Positions 50,391-58,901 are shown, counted from the first letter of the stretch. The stretch: 64,000 nt of DNA from Nitrospirota bacterium (GCA_016212095.1 JACRHH010000032.1:24844-88843), one strand, 5' to 3'. The notes: generated by a model not told the origin, from the letters alone. Program-made: numbers and translations.

Positions 50391-50475
50391 ATGCGGTTTT
50401 GGATAACGATCTTCGCATCATGCGAACACGCTCCAAACTCACCGGAATATCAACACTGCCCCCTGCGTTTCCGTC

Positions 50476-50504
50476 TTGAAACGTCCCGCCAAACCGCTTA
50501 GAAT
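50476..50504 (+). promoter_or_regulatory. Promoter of xerD, predicted leaderless
   Basis: TTGAAA (50476-50481), a 17-base spacer and TAGAAT (50499-50504). The ATG at 50512 lies seven bases after the -10 box, at the expected transcription start, and no ribosome site is present. Confidence 0.5.
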
Positions 50505-50511
50505 ATGTTAA

Positions 50512-51378
50512 ATGATTAACAGATACATCGATTACCTCACGGTTGAAAAAGGACTTTCCGAAAACACGCTTGAATCGTACCGGGGCGATCTTGCGCGTTT
50601 TTCGGGCTTTCTTGCTGAAAACGGCGAGAGCGCGACGGCATTCACGCGAAACGCGGTGCTTTCCTTCTGCCTGAAGCAGATGGACGAAAAGAAGTCGCCC
50701 GCGACAGTGGCTCGCGCGCTTTCATCCATTCGCGGATATGCCCGCTTTCTCATCCTTGAAAAAGTGGCGGATGACGACCCTACCGAAAACATGCGCAACA
50801 TGAAGGGCTGGCGAAGGCTTCCAAAGGCGCTGAGCGCGTCGGACATCCGCGCCCTGCTCGACGCTCCTGGCGATGGGCATTTCGGCCTTCGCGACCGGGC
50901 TATGATGGAACTAATGTACTCGTCGGGCCTTCGGGTGAGCGAACTGATAACCATGAAGCTGGACGACATCAACTTCGACGCCGGGTTTCTTCAGGTGACC
51001 GGCAAGGGAGAAAAGGCGCGAATTGTCCCGGCAAACAGCCGTGCCATCGATTCGGTGAAGGATTACATCCTGCGCGGAAGGCCTCTGCTTCTGAAAGGCG
51101 CGCGCTCGTCATACCTGTTCATCTCGCAGGGCGGCAGGCGCATCACCCGCCAGCGTTTTTGGCAATGCATCAAGGAATACGGCAAGAAGCTGGACATCAA
51201 CATCTCGCCTCACGTCATGCGCCATTCGTTCGCCACGCACCTGCTGGACGGCGGAGCAGACCTTCGTTCCGTCCAGAAGATGCTTGGGCATTCCGACATA
51301 GCGACAACCCAGATTTACACGAAGGTGACAACCAGCCGGCTGCGCCGCGCGCACAAGGAATTTCATCCGCGAGGATAG
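50512..51378 (+). CDS. Tyrosine recombinase XerD/XerC
   Basis: A 288-residue tyrosine recombinase. The N-terminal SAM-like domain begins MINRYIDYLTVEKGLSENTL. The catalytic residues are Arg in MYSSGLRVSELI (about 144), Lys in VTGKGEKARIVP, His-x-x-Arg in HVMRHSFATHLLDGG (about 238-241), His in MLGHSDIATT and Tyr in TQIYTKVT (about 272). Full length with no accessory domain, so it is most likely the chromosomal dimer-resolution recombinase rather than an integron integrase, whose extra helix is missing. Predicted to be transcribed without a leader. Confidence 0.93.
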   Translation: MINRYIDYLTVEKGLSENTLESYRGDLARFSGFLAENGESATAFTRNAVLSFCLKQMDEKKSPATVARALSSIRGYARFLILEKVADDDPTENMRNMKGWRRLPKALSASDIRALLDAPGDGHFGLRDRAMMELMYSSGLRVSELITMKLDDINFDAGFLQVTGKGEKARIVPANSRAIDSVKDYILRGRPLLLKGARSSYLFISQGGRRITRQRFWQCIKEYGKKLDINISPHVMRHSFATHLLDGGADLRSVQKMLGHSDIATTQIYTKVTTSRLRRAHKEFHPRG

Positions 51379-51467
51379 GCAAGCCACTTTGGGAATCGCC
51401 TTGATTTTGCGAAAAATATGGGCGATAGTTAGATCATCGATTGCAATACGGCAAGGAGTTCAAAACC

Positions 51468-51683
51468 ATGCGAACAACATACAGGCTCAACATCAACGAG
51501 CTTGACAACGGCTTTATCGACAGCCTGAAAGCTATCTTCAGGAACAAGGAGATCGAGATAACGGTTCATGATCTTGACGAGACCGATTATCTCATGCGAT
51601 CCGGGGCGAACAGAAAAAGGTTACTGGATGCAGTGGAGAACGTCGGCATCGGTAAAAATCTGATCGAAGCGGTTGTCGAGTAG
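51468..51683 (+). CDS. Antitoxin of a YoeB-type pair
   Basis: A 71-residue protein behind an AAGGAG site. It begins MRTTYRLNINELDNGFIDSL and ends MDAVENVGIGKNLIEAVVE-like residues, with the pattern of short RelB/YefM-replacing antitoxins (the central NKEIEITVHDLDETDYLMR strand and the R/K-rich tail that wraps the toxin). It lacks the full Phd DNA-binding fold. The toxin gene starts two bases later. Confidence 0.75.
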   Translation: MRTTYRLNINELDNGFIDSLKAIFRNKEIEITVHDLDETDYLMRSGANRKRLLDAVENVGIGKNLIEAVVE

Positions 51684-51684
51684 C

Positions 51685-51942
51685 GTGAGGCGTATCGTTT
51701 TCGAGGCCGGGGCGTTTGAAGATTTCAACTATTGGGCCGGGTCAGACAGCCGCATCCATCGTAAAATAGTTCAACTAATCAAGGACGCAGGCAGAAACCC
51801 GTATTCAGGAATCGGCAAGCCCGAACCGCTAAAGCATGAACTCGCCGGATATTGGTCAAGACGTATCGATGATGAGCACAGGCTTGTTTACACCGCAACC
51901 GACGACGCTCTGGTAATAATCTCATGCAGGTATCATTACTGA
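51685..51942 (+). CDS. yoeB: YoeB/Txe-type mRNA interferase toxin
   Basis: An 85-residue RelE-superfamily toxin that cleaves mRNA at the ribosome. VRRIVFEAGAFEDFNYWA, the KIVQLIKDAGRNPYSGIGKPEPLKH loop with its basic residues, WSRRIDDEHRLVYT and the catalytic C-terminus SCRYHY are diagnostic for YoeB. The GTG at 51685 gives the family length; a TTG 12 bases before it is possible. Intact partner of the upstream antitoxin. Confidence 0.92.
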   Translation: MRRIVFEAGAFEDFNYWAGSDSRIHRKIVQLIKDAGRNPYSGIGKPEPLKHELAGYWSRRIDDEHRLVYTATDDALVIISCRYHY

Positions 51943-51979
51943 TGTTCGTAAATGTAATCCGCGAGGATAGGGGGGCGTA

Positions 51980-54439
51980 ATGCCTAAGAAACTCACATCC
52001 GCAGAGCTTAAACGTTGCTGTGATCCGTCAATGTTTCCGTTCGAGACGACGAAGGACATCCCGGTTATCGAGGGAACCATAGGGCAGGACAGAGCGCTTC
52101 GGGCGCTGGAGTTCGGCCTTGAGATAACCAATAACCAGGGCTACAACGCCTACATTCTTGGCGAGCAGGGAACCGGAAAGATGACCACCATCCGCACCCT
52201 GCTGCAGAAAAAGGCGGCGTCCGAGACGGTTCCAAACGACCAGTGCTACGTTCACAACTTTACAAAGCCGGACAATCCGCGCCTTATCGAGTTTCTGCCC
52301 GGCTTGGGAAGCGTGTTTCAGAAGGACATGGAGGAGCTTGTAAAAATACTCCAGACCGAGATTCCGAAAGTGTTCGACTCGAAGGAGTACGACCGCCAGA
52401 AGAGCGCCATATTCGAGGCGTTCCAGAAGAGCCAGCGCGAGAAGTTCTCGGCGCTCGACGAGGAGGCGCGCCAGAAGAACTTCGGCATAAGGAAAACCGT
52501 GAGCGGGCTTGTGATGGTTCCGCTCAAGAAAAACGGCGAGCCGTTGACCGACGACGAATTCTCAGCGCTCGACGACGAGATGAAACAGGCTATCGAGGCG
52601 CAGGGCAAAGAATATCAGGAACGGCTTGACGATGTTGTGCGCCATGTGCGGCAGGAGGAGAAAGCGGCGAAGGACGCCATCCGCGCGCTTGAGCGCACCG
52701 CAGCGCTTGCCGCGGTCAGCATCTGGATTTCGGAGCTTCAGAGCAAGTACCGCAAGACCGAGGGCGCTGTCGATTATCTGGAGCAGGTGAAGGAAGACGT
52801 GCTCGACAACATAGCCGACTTCCGCCCATCAGACGAAAACCCGCAGCAGCAGGCGCTTGCCATGATGATGCGCGGCGGAAAACCCGAAACCGACCTGACA
52901 CGCTATAGGGTGAACGTTCTGGTGGACAACAAGGACACGAAGGGCGCGCCGTTCGTCGTCGAGTCGAACCCCACCTACCTGAACCTGTTTGGCCGCGTGG
53001 AACACCGCGTTCAGTACGGCATGGCGTTCACCGATTTCACGATGATCAAGGCCGGAAGCGTTCACAGGGCAAACGGCGGCTATCTGGTAATCGACGCGCT
53101 CGACCTTCTTCGTAACATGTTTTCCTACGAAGGCCTGAAGCGCGTGATAAAGAACCGGCAGATCGGCATGGACGACATCTGGGAGCAATACCGCCTTGTC
53201 AGCACCACGACAATGCGCCCGGAACCGATGCCGCTGAATATCAAGGTGATACTTGTCGGCAATCCGATGTACTACTACCTGCTCTACTACTACGACGAAG
53301 AGTTCAGAAACCTCTTCAAGGTTAAGGCGGACTTCGACGGCAGGATGAAACGCACCGACGACAATCTCTATAAATACGCGCTGTTTGTGGCCAACCGCTG
53401 CGCCGCCGGAAACCTCCGCCCGTTCGACCGCGAGGGCGTGGGCAAGATAGTGGAATACGGCGCGAGGCTTGCCGAGCATCAGGAAAAACTCTCGGCCCGG
53501 TTCGGCCTGATCTCGGACATCATGAAGGAGGCCGATTTCTGGGCCGGAAAGGCCGGAAGCGATGTGGTTCGGGCCGAACATGTTGAACAGGCGCGAAGAG
53601 AGGCGATCTACAGAAACAGCAGAATCGAAGACCTGCTGAAGGAAGCCACGCTCGAAGACACGTTCATAATCGAGACATCCGGCGCGAAGGCCGGGCAGAT
53701 AAACGGCCTTGCGGTGCTTGGAACCGGCGATTACATGTTCGGCAAGCCGTCGCGCATAACATGCCGCGTTTACGCGGGCAAGGCCGGGGTGGTGAACATC
53801 GAGCGCGAAACCAAGATGAGCGGCAAGATTCACGAGAAGGCGATCATGATCCTTTCGTCTTATCTGGGCGGCACATACGCGGGGAAAAAGCCGATCAGCC
53901 TTTCGGCATCGATCGGTTTCGAGCAGCTCTACGAAGGCATCGAGGGCGACAGCGCAACCTGCGCCGAGCTTTATGTTCTGCTTAGCGCCATCTCCGGCAT
54001 TCCGCTGAAGCAGAACATCGCGGTCACCGGATCGATGGATCAGCACGGCGAGGTGCAGCCGATAGGCGGCGTGAACGAGAAGATCGAGGGCTTCTTCGAC
54101 ATCTGCGCGGCGCGCGGCCTAGACGGCAGCCATGCCGTGCTTGTTCCGTCGCGCAATGTTCGAAACCTGATGCTCAAGCAGGAGGTTCTGGACGCGGTGG
54201 AAAGCGGCAATTTTCATATATACTCGTTCGACCGCGTTGAGGAAGGCCTTGAGATATTCACCGGCATGACCGCCGGCGCGCGCGGCGAAGACGGGGAATT
54301 CCCGGAAGGAACCGTGAACCGCGCGGTTGACGACAGACTGCGGGAGCTTACAGCGTCGCACAAGGACAAGAAGAAGGATGACAACGGAAACGGCGAAACA
54401 CGCCGCAAGGACGATTCGGATGAGGCGGCTAACGTTTAA
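51980..54439 (+). CDS. LonC/YcbZ-like ATP-dependent protease
   Basis: An 819-residue Lon-family protein without the N-terminal Lon substrate domain. The AAA module starts near residue 20 with the Walker A variant GEQGTGKMTT (Met where Ser/Thr is usual). A helical insertion (residues 100-260) is followed by the Walker B region GGYLVIDALDLL. The C-terminal protease domain has the catalytic Ser in GDSATCAELYVLLSA (about 656) and Lys in GGVNEKIEGFF (about 699). An acidic and lysine-rich tail of 60 residues follows. Such proteins degrade or remodel substrates in the cytosol; the Walker A change may weaken ATP use. It follows the YoeB pair by 37 bases. Confidence 0.9.
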   Translation: MPKKLTSAELKRCCDPSMFPFETTKDIPVIEGTIGQDRALRALEFGLEITNNQGYNAYILGEQGTGKMTTIRTLLQKKAASETVPNDQCYVHNFTKPDNPRLIEFLPGLGSVFQKDMEELVKILQTEIPKVFDSKEYDRQKSAIFEAFQKSQREKFSALDEEARQKNFGIRKTVSGLVMVPLKKNGEPLTDDEFSALDDEMKQAIEAQGKEYQERLDDVVRHVRQEEKAAKDAIRALERTAALAAVSIWISELQSKYRKTEGAVDYLEQVKEDVLDNIADFRPSDENPQQQALAMMMRGGKPETDLTRYRVNVLVDNKDTKGAPFVVESNPTYLNLFGRVEHRVQYGMAFTDFTMIKAGSVHRANGGYLVIDALDLLRNMFSYEGLKRVIKNRQIGMDDIWEQYRLVSTTTMRPEPMPLNIKVILVGNPMYYYLLYYYDEEFRNLFKVKADFDGRMKRTDDNLYKYALFVANRCAAGNLRPFDREGVGKIVEYGARLAEHQEKLSARFGLISDIMKEADFWAGKAGSDVVRAEHVEQARREAIYRNSRIEDLLKEATLEDTFIIETSGAKAGQINGLAVLGTGDYMFGKPSRITCRVYAGKAGVVNIERETKMSGKIHEKAIMILSSYLGGTYAGKKPISLSASIGFEQLYEGIEGDSATCAELYVLLSAISGIPLKQNIAVTGSMDQHGEVQPIGGVNEKIEGFFDICAARGLDGSHAVLVPSRNVRNLMLKQEVLDAVESGNFHIYSFDRVEEGLEIFTGMTAGARGEDGEFPEGTVNRAVDDRLRELTASHKDKKKDDNGNGETRRKDDSDEAANV

Positions 54440-54457
54440 GCGCTGGTTCCCACCAAC

Positions 54458-55342
54458 ATGAAGCGACTGATCGAGGCCGCGGAATTCGCCGCGGCCTTTC
54501 TTGTGATGGCCCTTGCCGCAGTTCTGCCGCGCTGGCTTATTCGCCCGTTTGGCCGCGCTGTTGGCCGCGTTTTCCTGATTGTGTCCGGGCGCAGACGCCG
54601 CATCGCGCTCTGGAACACGCGGCTTGTGTACGGCGAAGAGCGCCCCGGTCTCGTGCGCGAATGTTTTGCAAACTACGGCATATCGATGATCGAGGTCGCG
54701 CGAATCTGGCTTGGCCGCGAGGATATTTTCAGCGGCATAGAAATCGACGGACTTGAGAACTATCTTGGCGCGAAGGCTGCGGGTTATCCGGTGGTTTTCA
54801 TAACGGCGCACCTCGGCAACTGGGAGCTTCTGGGCAACGCGCTTTCGAGGGCGGCGGGCGGTTTTTCGGTTGTGGTGAGGCCGCTCGACAATCCGTTTCT
54901 GAACAGGCTGATCGACAGCGTGCGGGTGCGAAACGGAAACAGAACCATCCCGAAAGACGGCGCTCTTCGGGCGGCGCTTCGGGTAATGAAGGGCGGCGGA
55001 ACAATCACTGTTCTTATTGACCAGAGCGTGAATCCGTCGGAGGGCGTTGTTACGGAATTCATCGGGCGCAGGGCGTACACAGCCAAGATGCCCGCGGTGC
55101 TTGCGCTTAAAACCGGCGCGGCGGTAATCCCGATGTACATTTGCCGCGCGCCCAAGGGCCACCGGATTGTTCTGGAAGCGCCGATGCCTGTTATCAGAAC
55201 CGGAAACACCGACGCCGACATCGAGCTAAACACGATGAGCCATGCGCGGAAGATCGCGGAATTCGTCTCCGCGCACCCGGACGAATGGCTATGGATTCAC
55301 CGGCGCTGGAAGCGTTTCCCGGAGAACGAGCCGCCCGGATGA
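54458..55342 (+). CDS. LpxL/HtrB-family lipid A acyltransferase
   Basis: A 294-residue membrane-bound acyltransferase adding a secondary acyl chain to lipid A. The catalytic HLGNWE (HX4E) lies near residue 115 in VFITAHLGNWELLGNAL, and the later ITVLIDQSVNPSEGV and PMYICRAPKGHRIVLE blocks match the family. An N-terminal hydrophobic helix anchors it. It begins the LPS group with waaF-gmhB, waaC and a DUF3108 gene; its stop overlaps the waaF-gmhB start. Confidence 0.92.
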   Translation: MKRLIEAAEFAAAFLVMALAAVLPRWLIRPFGRAVGRVFLIVSGRRRRIALWNTRLVYGEERPGLVRECFANYGISMIEVARIWLGREDIFSGIEIDGLENYLGAKAAGYPVVFITAHLGNWELLGNALSRAAGGFSVVVRPLDNPFLNRLIDSVRVRNGNRTIPKDGALRAALRVMKGGGTITVLIDQSVNPSEGVVTEFIGRRAYTAKMPAVLALKTGAAVIPMYICRAPKGHRIVLEAPMPVIRTGNTDADIELNTMSHARKIAEFVSAHPDEWLWIHRRWKRFPENEPPG

Positions 55343-56988
55343 GCAAAGCTCCGCGCAAGATTCTTATACGCGCCGTCAACTGGATCGGCGACGCGGTGAT
55401 GACGCTTCCGGCGCTGGAAGCGGTGAAGCGGCTTTATCCGCAAGCGTCAATAACCGTGCTTGCCCGTCCGTGGGCCGCCGAGGTTTACCGGAACCATCCG
55501 GCGGTTGACGAGATTTTGATCTACGATAACGTCGGGCGGCACAGGGGTTTTGCGGGAAAACTCCGGCTGGCTCGCGAACTTCGCGCAAAAAAAATCGACA
55601 CCGCCCTGCTCTTTCAGAACGCGTTCGACGCGGCGCTGATCGCGTTTCTGGCGCGGATACCCGTGCGCGTTGGCTACAACCGTGACGCAAGGCGAATATT
55701 GCTGACGCGCGCAATTGCGCTTCGGGAGGGCCACAAGTTAAAAGACGGAGCGAGGTTGCGCCATCATGTCGATTATTACCTGGACTTGATCGAAGGCTGG
55801 AGCGAAATCGATCCGCGCATGGGGCATGAAACCGCAATGCGGATGCATCCGGCAGACGCCGAACGCGCATGGGCCGAATCGTTCATTACAAGTAACGGGC
55901 TTGACGGGGCAAAGATTATCGGCATAAATCCGGGTGCTACGTTCGGCTCGTCGAAGCGGTGGTTTCCGGAGAGATTCGCCGGGGCGGCTGACAGTCTGGC
56001 CGAGCGCCTGGGCGCTGGCGTGATCATCTTCGGCGGCCCGGCTGAGGTTTCGATCGCCGGTGAAATTGCCGGGCGCATGAGAAATAAACCGGTTGTGGCA
56101 ACCGGAAAGACTACTCTCAGGGAACTGGCCGCGCTTGTCGAACGCTGCGACTTGTTCATAACGAACGATTCCGGGCCGATGCACATGGCGGCGGCGCTCG
56201 ACAGGCCGGTGGTTGCGCTTTTTGGCTCCACATCGCCTGAGGCAACCGGCCCGTTCTGCCGGAATTGCCGAGTTGTCAGGCCCGCCGGTCTTGAGTGCGC
56301 GCCATGTTTCAAGCGCAAGTGCGACAAGGCCGCTCTGCCGGTCTGCATGGAGAGGATAAGCGTGGAGATGGTTACTGATGCGGCGATGGAACTTCTGGCA
56401 AAAGGGAACACTGTAAGGGCGAACGGCCGTTCGCCCCTACCAGCCGTCTTCGTAGACCGCGACGGAACCGTGATCGAAGAAGTGAATTACCTTTCGGACA
56501 TCCGCGACCTGAGGCCTTTTGACGGCGCGGGCGATGCCCTTCAAATGCTTCGCGACGCCGGGTTTCTGGTGGTGCTGATAACAAACCAGTCGGGCGTTGC
56601 GCGCGGCTACTTCACCGAGGATTTCGTGCGGCTCACTCACGAGCGTCTTCAGGAGATGATAGGGTTCCGGTTCGACGGAATATTCTACTGCCCGCACGGC
56701 CCGGATGACGGCTGTTCCTGCCGCAAGCCTGAGCCGGGGATGGTCGAACAGGCGGCGCGCGAGCTTGGAATCGACATTTCCGCGTCGTACATGATCGGCG
56801 ACAAACCCGCCGACATCGAGCTGGCCGCGCGCGCGGGCATGAAGGGCGTGCTCGTAACAACCGGCTACGGCGCGGAAACCGCCGAAGGCACACGCGCCGA
56901 CATTACAGCGGAAGGCATCGCCCAGGCCGCGCGACTTATCACATTCGATATCAACAGCGGGCTTCAGCCCGCTGATCACCACGCATGA
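55339..56988 (+). CDS. WaaF-GmhB fusion: heptosyltransferase II plus heptose-bisphosphate phosphatase
   Basis: A 549-residue bifunctional LPS-core enzyme. Residues 1-345 form a GT9 glycosyltransferase like WaaF (KILIRAVNWIGDAVMTLPAL, NPGATFGSSKRWFPERFA, ITNDSGPMHMAAALDRPVVALFGSTSP). From residue 368 a HAD phosphatase of the GmhB type follows: FVDRDGTVIEEVNYLSD, ITNQSGVARGYF, the zinc loop CPHGPDDGCSCRKPEP and MIGDKPADIELA. GmhB removes the 7-phosphate in ADP-heptose synthesis, so substrate making and use are joined. The linker (residues 358-367) and the last 12 residues (NSGLQPADHHA) come from palindromic DNA. Start ATG 55339 overlaps the lpxL stop. Confidence 0.93.
   Translation: MSKAPRKILIRAVNWIGDAVMTLPALEAVKRLYPQASITVLARPWAAEVYRNHPAVDEILIYDNVGRHRGFAGKLRLARELRAKKIDTALLFQNAFDAALIAFLARIPVRVGYNRDARRILLTRAIALREGHKLKDGARLRHHVDYYLDLIEGWSEIDPRMGHETAMRMHPADAERAWAESFITSNGLDGAKIIGINPGATFGSSKRWFPERFAGAADSLAERLGAGVIIFGGPAEVSIAGEIAGRMRNKPVVATGKTTLRELAALVERCDLFITNDSGPMHMAAALDRPVVALFGSTSPEATGPFCRNCRVVRPAGLECAPCFKRKCDKAALPVCMERISVEMVTDAAMELLAKGNTVRANGRSPLPAVFVDRDGTVIEEVNYLSDIRDLRPFDGAGDALQMLRDAGFLVVLITNQSGVARGYFTEDFVRLTHERLQEMIGFRFDGIFYCPHGPDDGCSCRKPEPGMVEQAARELGIDISASYMIGDKPADIELAARAGMKGVLVTTGYGAETAEGTRADITAEGIAQAARLITFDINSGLQPADHHA
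56413..56440. repeat. 28-bp palindrome in the waaF-gmhB linker
   Basis: Arms GGGCGAACGG / CCGTTCGCCC (56417-56436) extended to GTA...TAC with one mismatched pair. This form resembles a repeat seen in many bacterial intergenic regions. Here it is translated between the two enzyme domains as RANGRSPLP. Confidence 0.8.
56955..56974. repeat. 20-bp palindrome at the 3' end of waaF-gmhB
   Basis: CAGCGGGCT-TC-AGCCCGCTG, perfect 9-base arms, encoding the final SGLQPA of the fusion protein. Same type as the element at 8084-8103. Confidence 0.75.
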
Positions 56989-58115
56989 CCGCCCCGCCCA
57001 AACGCATCCTCTTTATCAAGCCAAGCTCGCTTGGCGACGTGATCCATGCGCTTCCGGTGCTTTCGGCCATCAGGCGCTCGTGGCCGCAAGCCGAGGTGGA
57101 TTGGGTAATTGCGCGCGGGCTTGAGCAGATCATCTCCGACACCGCGGGCATAAACAGGCTTGTCGTCATGGACAAAGACAGGTGGAAGCGGGACGGCATT
57201 CGCGCCCTGCCCTCGATTTTGAGCTTCCGCGATGAGATAAGGCGCGGACGGTACGATCTGGCCATCGATCTTCAGGGGCTGTTCAGAAGCGCAATGGTTG
57301 CATTCTGGAGCGGAGCTCCGGTGCGGATCGGCTTCAAAAAAGCCCGCGAGGGCGCGCCTTTTTTCTACAACCGCAAGGTCGGCTACGGCGACGCGGTTCA
57401 CGCGGTTGACCGGAACATGAAGATCGCGGAGGCGCTTGGACTTGAAACCCGTCCGGTTGAGTTCAATCTGGGCGTAAATGCCGATGCTGCGGAGCGGGTG
57501 AAGGCCTTGCTTGCCGTATGCGGCATAAACGGCGATTATATCGTCGTCAATCCGGGCGCGCGATGGGAATCGAAGCTCTGGCCGGCGGAAAGATTCGGCA
57601 TGGTCGCCAAACAGCTTGCGTCAGACACCGGCCTGCCGGTTGTGGTGACAGGCGCGGCGTCGGAAGCCGGAATTGCCGATGCGGTTTGCCGGGCATCGGG
57701 AGGCGCGGCAACAAGCCTTGCCGGTAAAACCGGATTGAAGGAGCTGGTGGCTGTGCTGGCCGGGGCGCGGATTGTGATCACCAACGATTCCGGGCCGATG
57801 CATATAGCGGCTGCGGCGGGAACTCCTGTGGTCGCCGTATTCGGGCCGACGGATTTTACCAAAACCGGCCCGTATGGGACGATGTCAGCCAAAACCGGCC
57901 CATACGGGCCGATGTCAGCCAAAACCGGCCCATACGGGACGGTGTCGGCCAATAACTCCGGCCCGTATGGACTAGGGCATGTTGTTGTAAGGGCTAACGC
58001 CAAATGCGCCCCCTGCCGGAGGCGAAGCTGCGCCGACTGGCGCTGCATGACCGGCATATCGGCGCGGGACGTGCTGGCGGCGGCAACACGAATATTATCG
58101 GGGGGGGGGAAATGA
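56985..58115 (+). CDS. WaaC-type heptosyltransferase I with expanded loop repeat
   Basis: A 376-residue GT9 enzyme: ILFIKPSSLGDVIHALPVLSAIR at the N-terminus, DLAIDLQGLFRSAMVAFWSG, NPGARWESKLWPAERFG and ITNDSGPMHIAAAAGTPVVAVFGPTD follow the WaaC pattern. Right after FGPTD, where a single TGPYG loop is normal, the protein reads KTGPYGTMSA three times and then NSGPYG, encoded by 30-bp tandem repeats (57861-57970). A Cys-rich end (CAPCRRRSC) follows. The gene closes with a run of ten G. It overlaps the preceding gene by four bases. The first heptose of the LPS core is its likely acceptor reaction; the repeat may alter acceptor access. Confidence 0.9.
   Translation: MTAPPKRILFIKPSSLGDVIHALPVLSAIRRSWPQAEVDWVIARGLEQIISDTAGINRLVVMDKDRWKRDGIRALPSILSFRDEIRRGRYDLAIDLQGLFRSAMVAFWSGAPVRIGFKKAREGAPFFYNRKVGYGDAVHAVDRNMKIAEALGLETRPVEFNLGVNADAAERVKALLAVCGINGDYIVVNPGARWESKLWPAERFGMVAKQLASDTGLPVVVTGAASEAGIADAVCRASGGAATSLAGKTGLKELVAVLAGARIVITNDSGPMHIAAAAGTPVVAVFGPTDFTKTGPYGTMSAKTGPYGPMSAKTGPYGTVSANNSGPYGLGHVVVRANAKCAPCRRRSCADWRCMTGISARDVLAAATRILSGGGK
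57861..57970. repeat. 30-bp tandem repeats inside waaC
   Basis: Three full units (57861, 57891, 57921) and a partial fourth (from 57951) of AAAACCGGCCCRTAYGGG plus 12 bases, differing at a few positions. Each unit is ten codons, so copy-number change keeps the frame. Confidence 0.92.
58100..58109 (+). repeat. Run of ten G at the end of waaC
   Basis: The last codons of waaC read TCG GGG GGG GGG AAA TGA. Loss or gain of one G would move the waaC stop into or past the start codon of the next gene (ATG 58119). Confidence 0.85.
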
Positions 58116-58118
58116 ACG

Positions 58119-58901
58119 ATGTTCCATAAACGGAAATTGAGTTATCCTGAATCCATGAAGCGATATGCGTCGATTACCGTTTTTCTTGCGCTGTACGGGT
58201 TGACCTTTTTCAATCCATGCCCCGCCATTGCCGATGGAACTTCACTGATTTCCGGTGGAATCAAGTCGGCAACGGAACGTCTTGATTTCGAAATATCATG
58301 GATCGGCATATCGGTGGGGGTTGCATATATCGAGCGAACCGGCGTCGAGAAGCCGATAATACGCACCGGCGTCGATTCCACCGGATGGATCTCGCGGGTT
58401 TACAAGGTTGAAGACCGGGCATACAGCGTTCTGGGCAGAGATGGCGTGCCGGAGCATTTCGAGATTCACCAGCATAACGGACGCAAAACCGCCCACAAGG
58501 AAGCTTTTTTCGGCAACGGAACAATTCGCTATGTCGATCATAAACGGGGTGAGACAAGGGAAGTGAAGGCGGAGGCGGTTTACTACGACGTGCTTTCCGG
58601 ATTCCAGCAGCTTCGCGGCATGAAGATTCAGCCGGGTTCCTCGGTCTTCCTGAACATCTTCGACAGCGGCAAAATCGGCAAGATGGAGGTAAAGGCGCTT
58701 CGCAGGGAATCCGTCGAGACGCCTGGCGGCAACATCCCGGCGCTGGTTGTAAAGCCGGAACTAATAACCGAAGGCCTGTTCCGCCACGAGGGTTCCATAC
58801 TCATATGGCTGTCTGACGACGAACGGCGGCTGCCGCTTCGTGTTGAGACAAAGATGGCGGTAGGCACAGTCGTGGCCAGACTTGTCACACCGGGAAGATG
58901 A
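58119..58901 (+). CDS. DUF3108 periplasmic protein
   Basis: A 260-residue protein with a signal peptide (hydrophobic residues 15-35, cleavage near AIADG). The mature protein shows the DUF3108 pattern: ERLDFEISWIGISVGVAYIE, TGWISRVYKVEDRAYSVL, AVYYDVLSGFQQLRGM and the C-terminal EGSILIWLSDDERRLPLRVE. The family is envelope-associated and often found near LPS or outer-membrane genes, but its function is unknown. Start ATG 58119 lies just behind a G-rich tract; ATG 58155 would also leave a usable signal peptide. Confidence 0.82.
   Translation: MFHKRKLSYPESMKRYASITVFLALYGLTFFNPCPAIADGTSLISGGIKSATERLDFEISWIGISVGVAYIERTGVEKPIIRTGVDSTGWISRVYKVEDRAYSVLGRDGVPEHFEIHQHNGRKTAHKEAFFGNGTIRYVDHKRGETREVKAEAVYYDVLSGFQQLRGMKIQPGSSVFLNIFDSGKIGKMEVKALRRESVETPGGNIPALVVKPELITEGLFRHEGSILIWLSDDERRLPLRVETKMAVGTVVARLVTPGR

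Noticed and set aside
50512..51378. Integron integrase near the attC-like site
   Set aside because: The tyrosine recombinase lacks the extra helix of IntI and is 15 kb away; it fits XerD.
57861..57970. CRISPR array
   Set aside because: The units are contiguous without spacers, are in frame with waaC and encode the GT9 loop motif.
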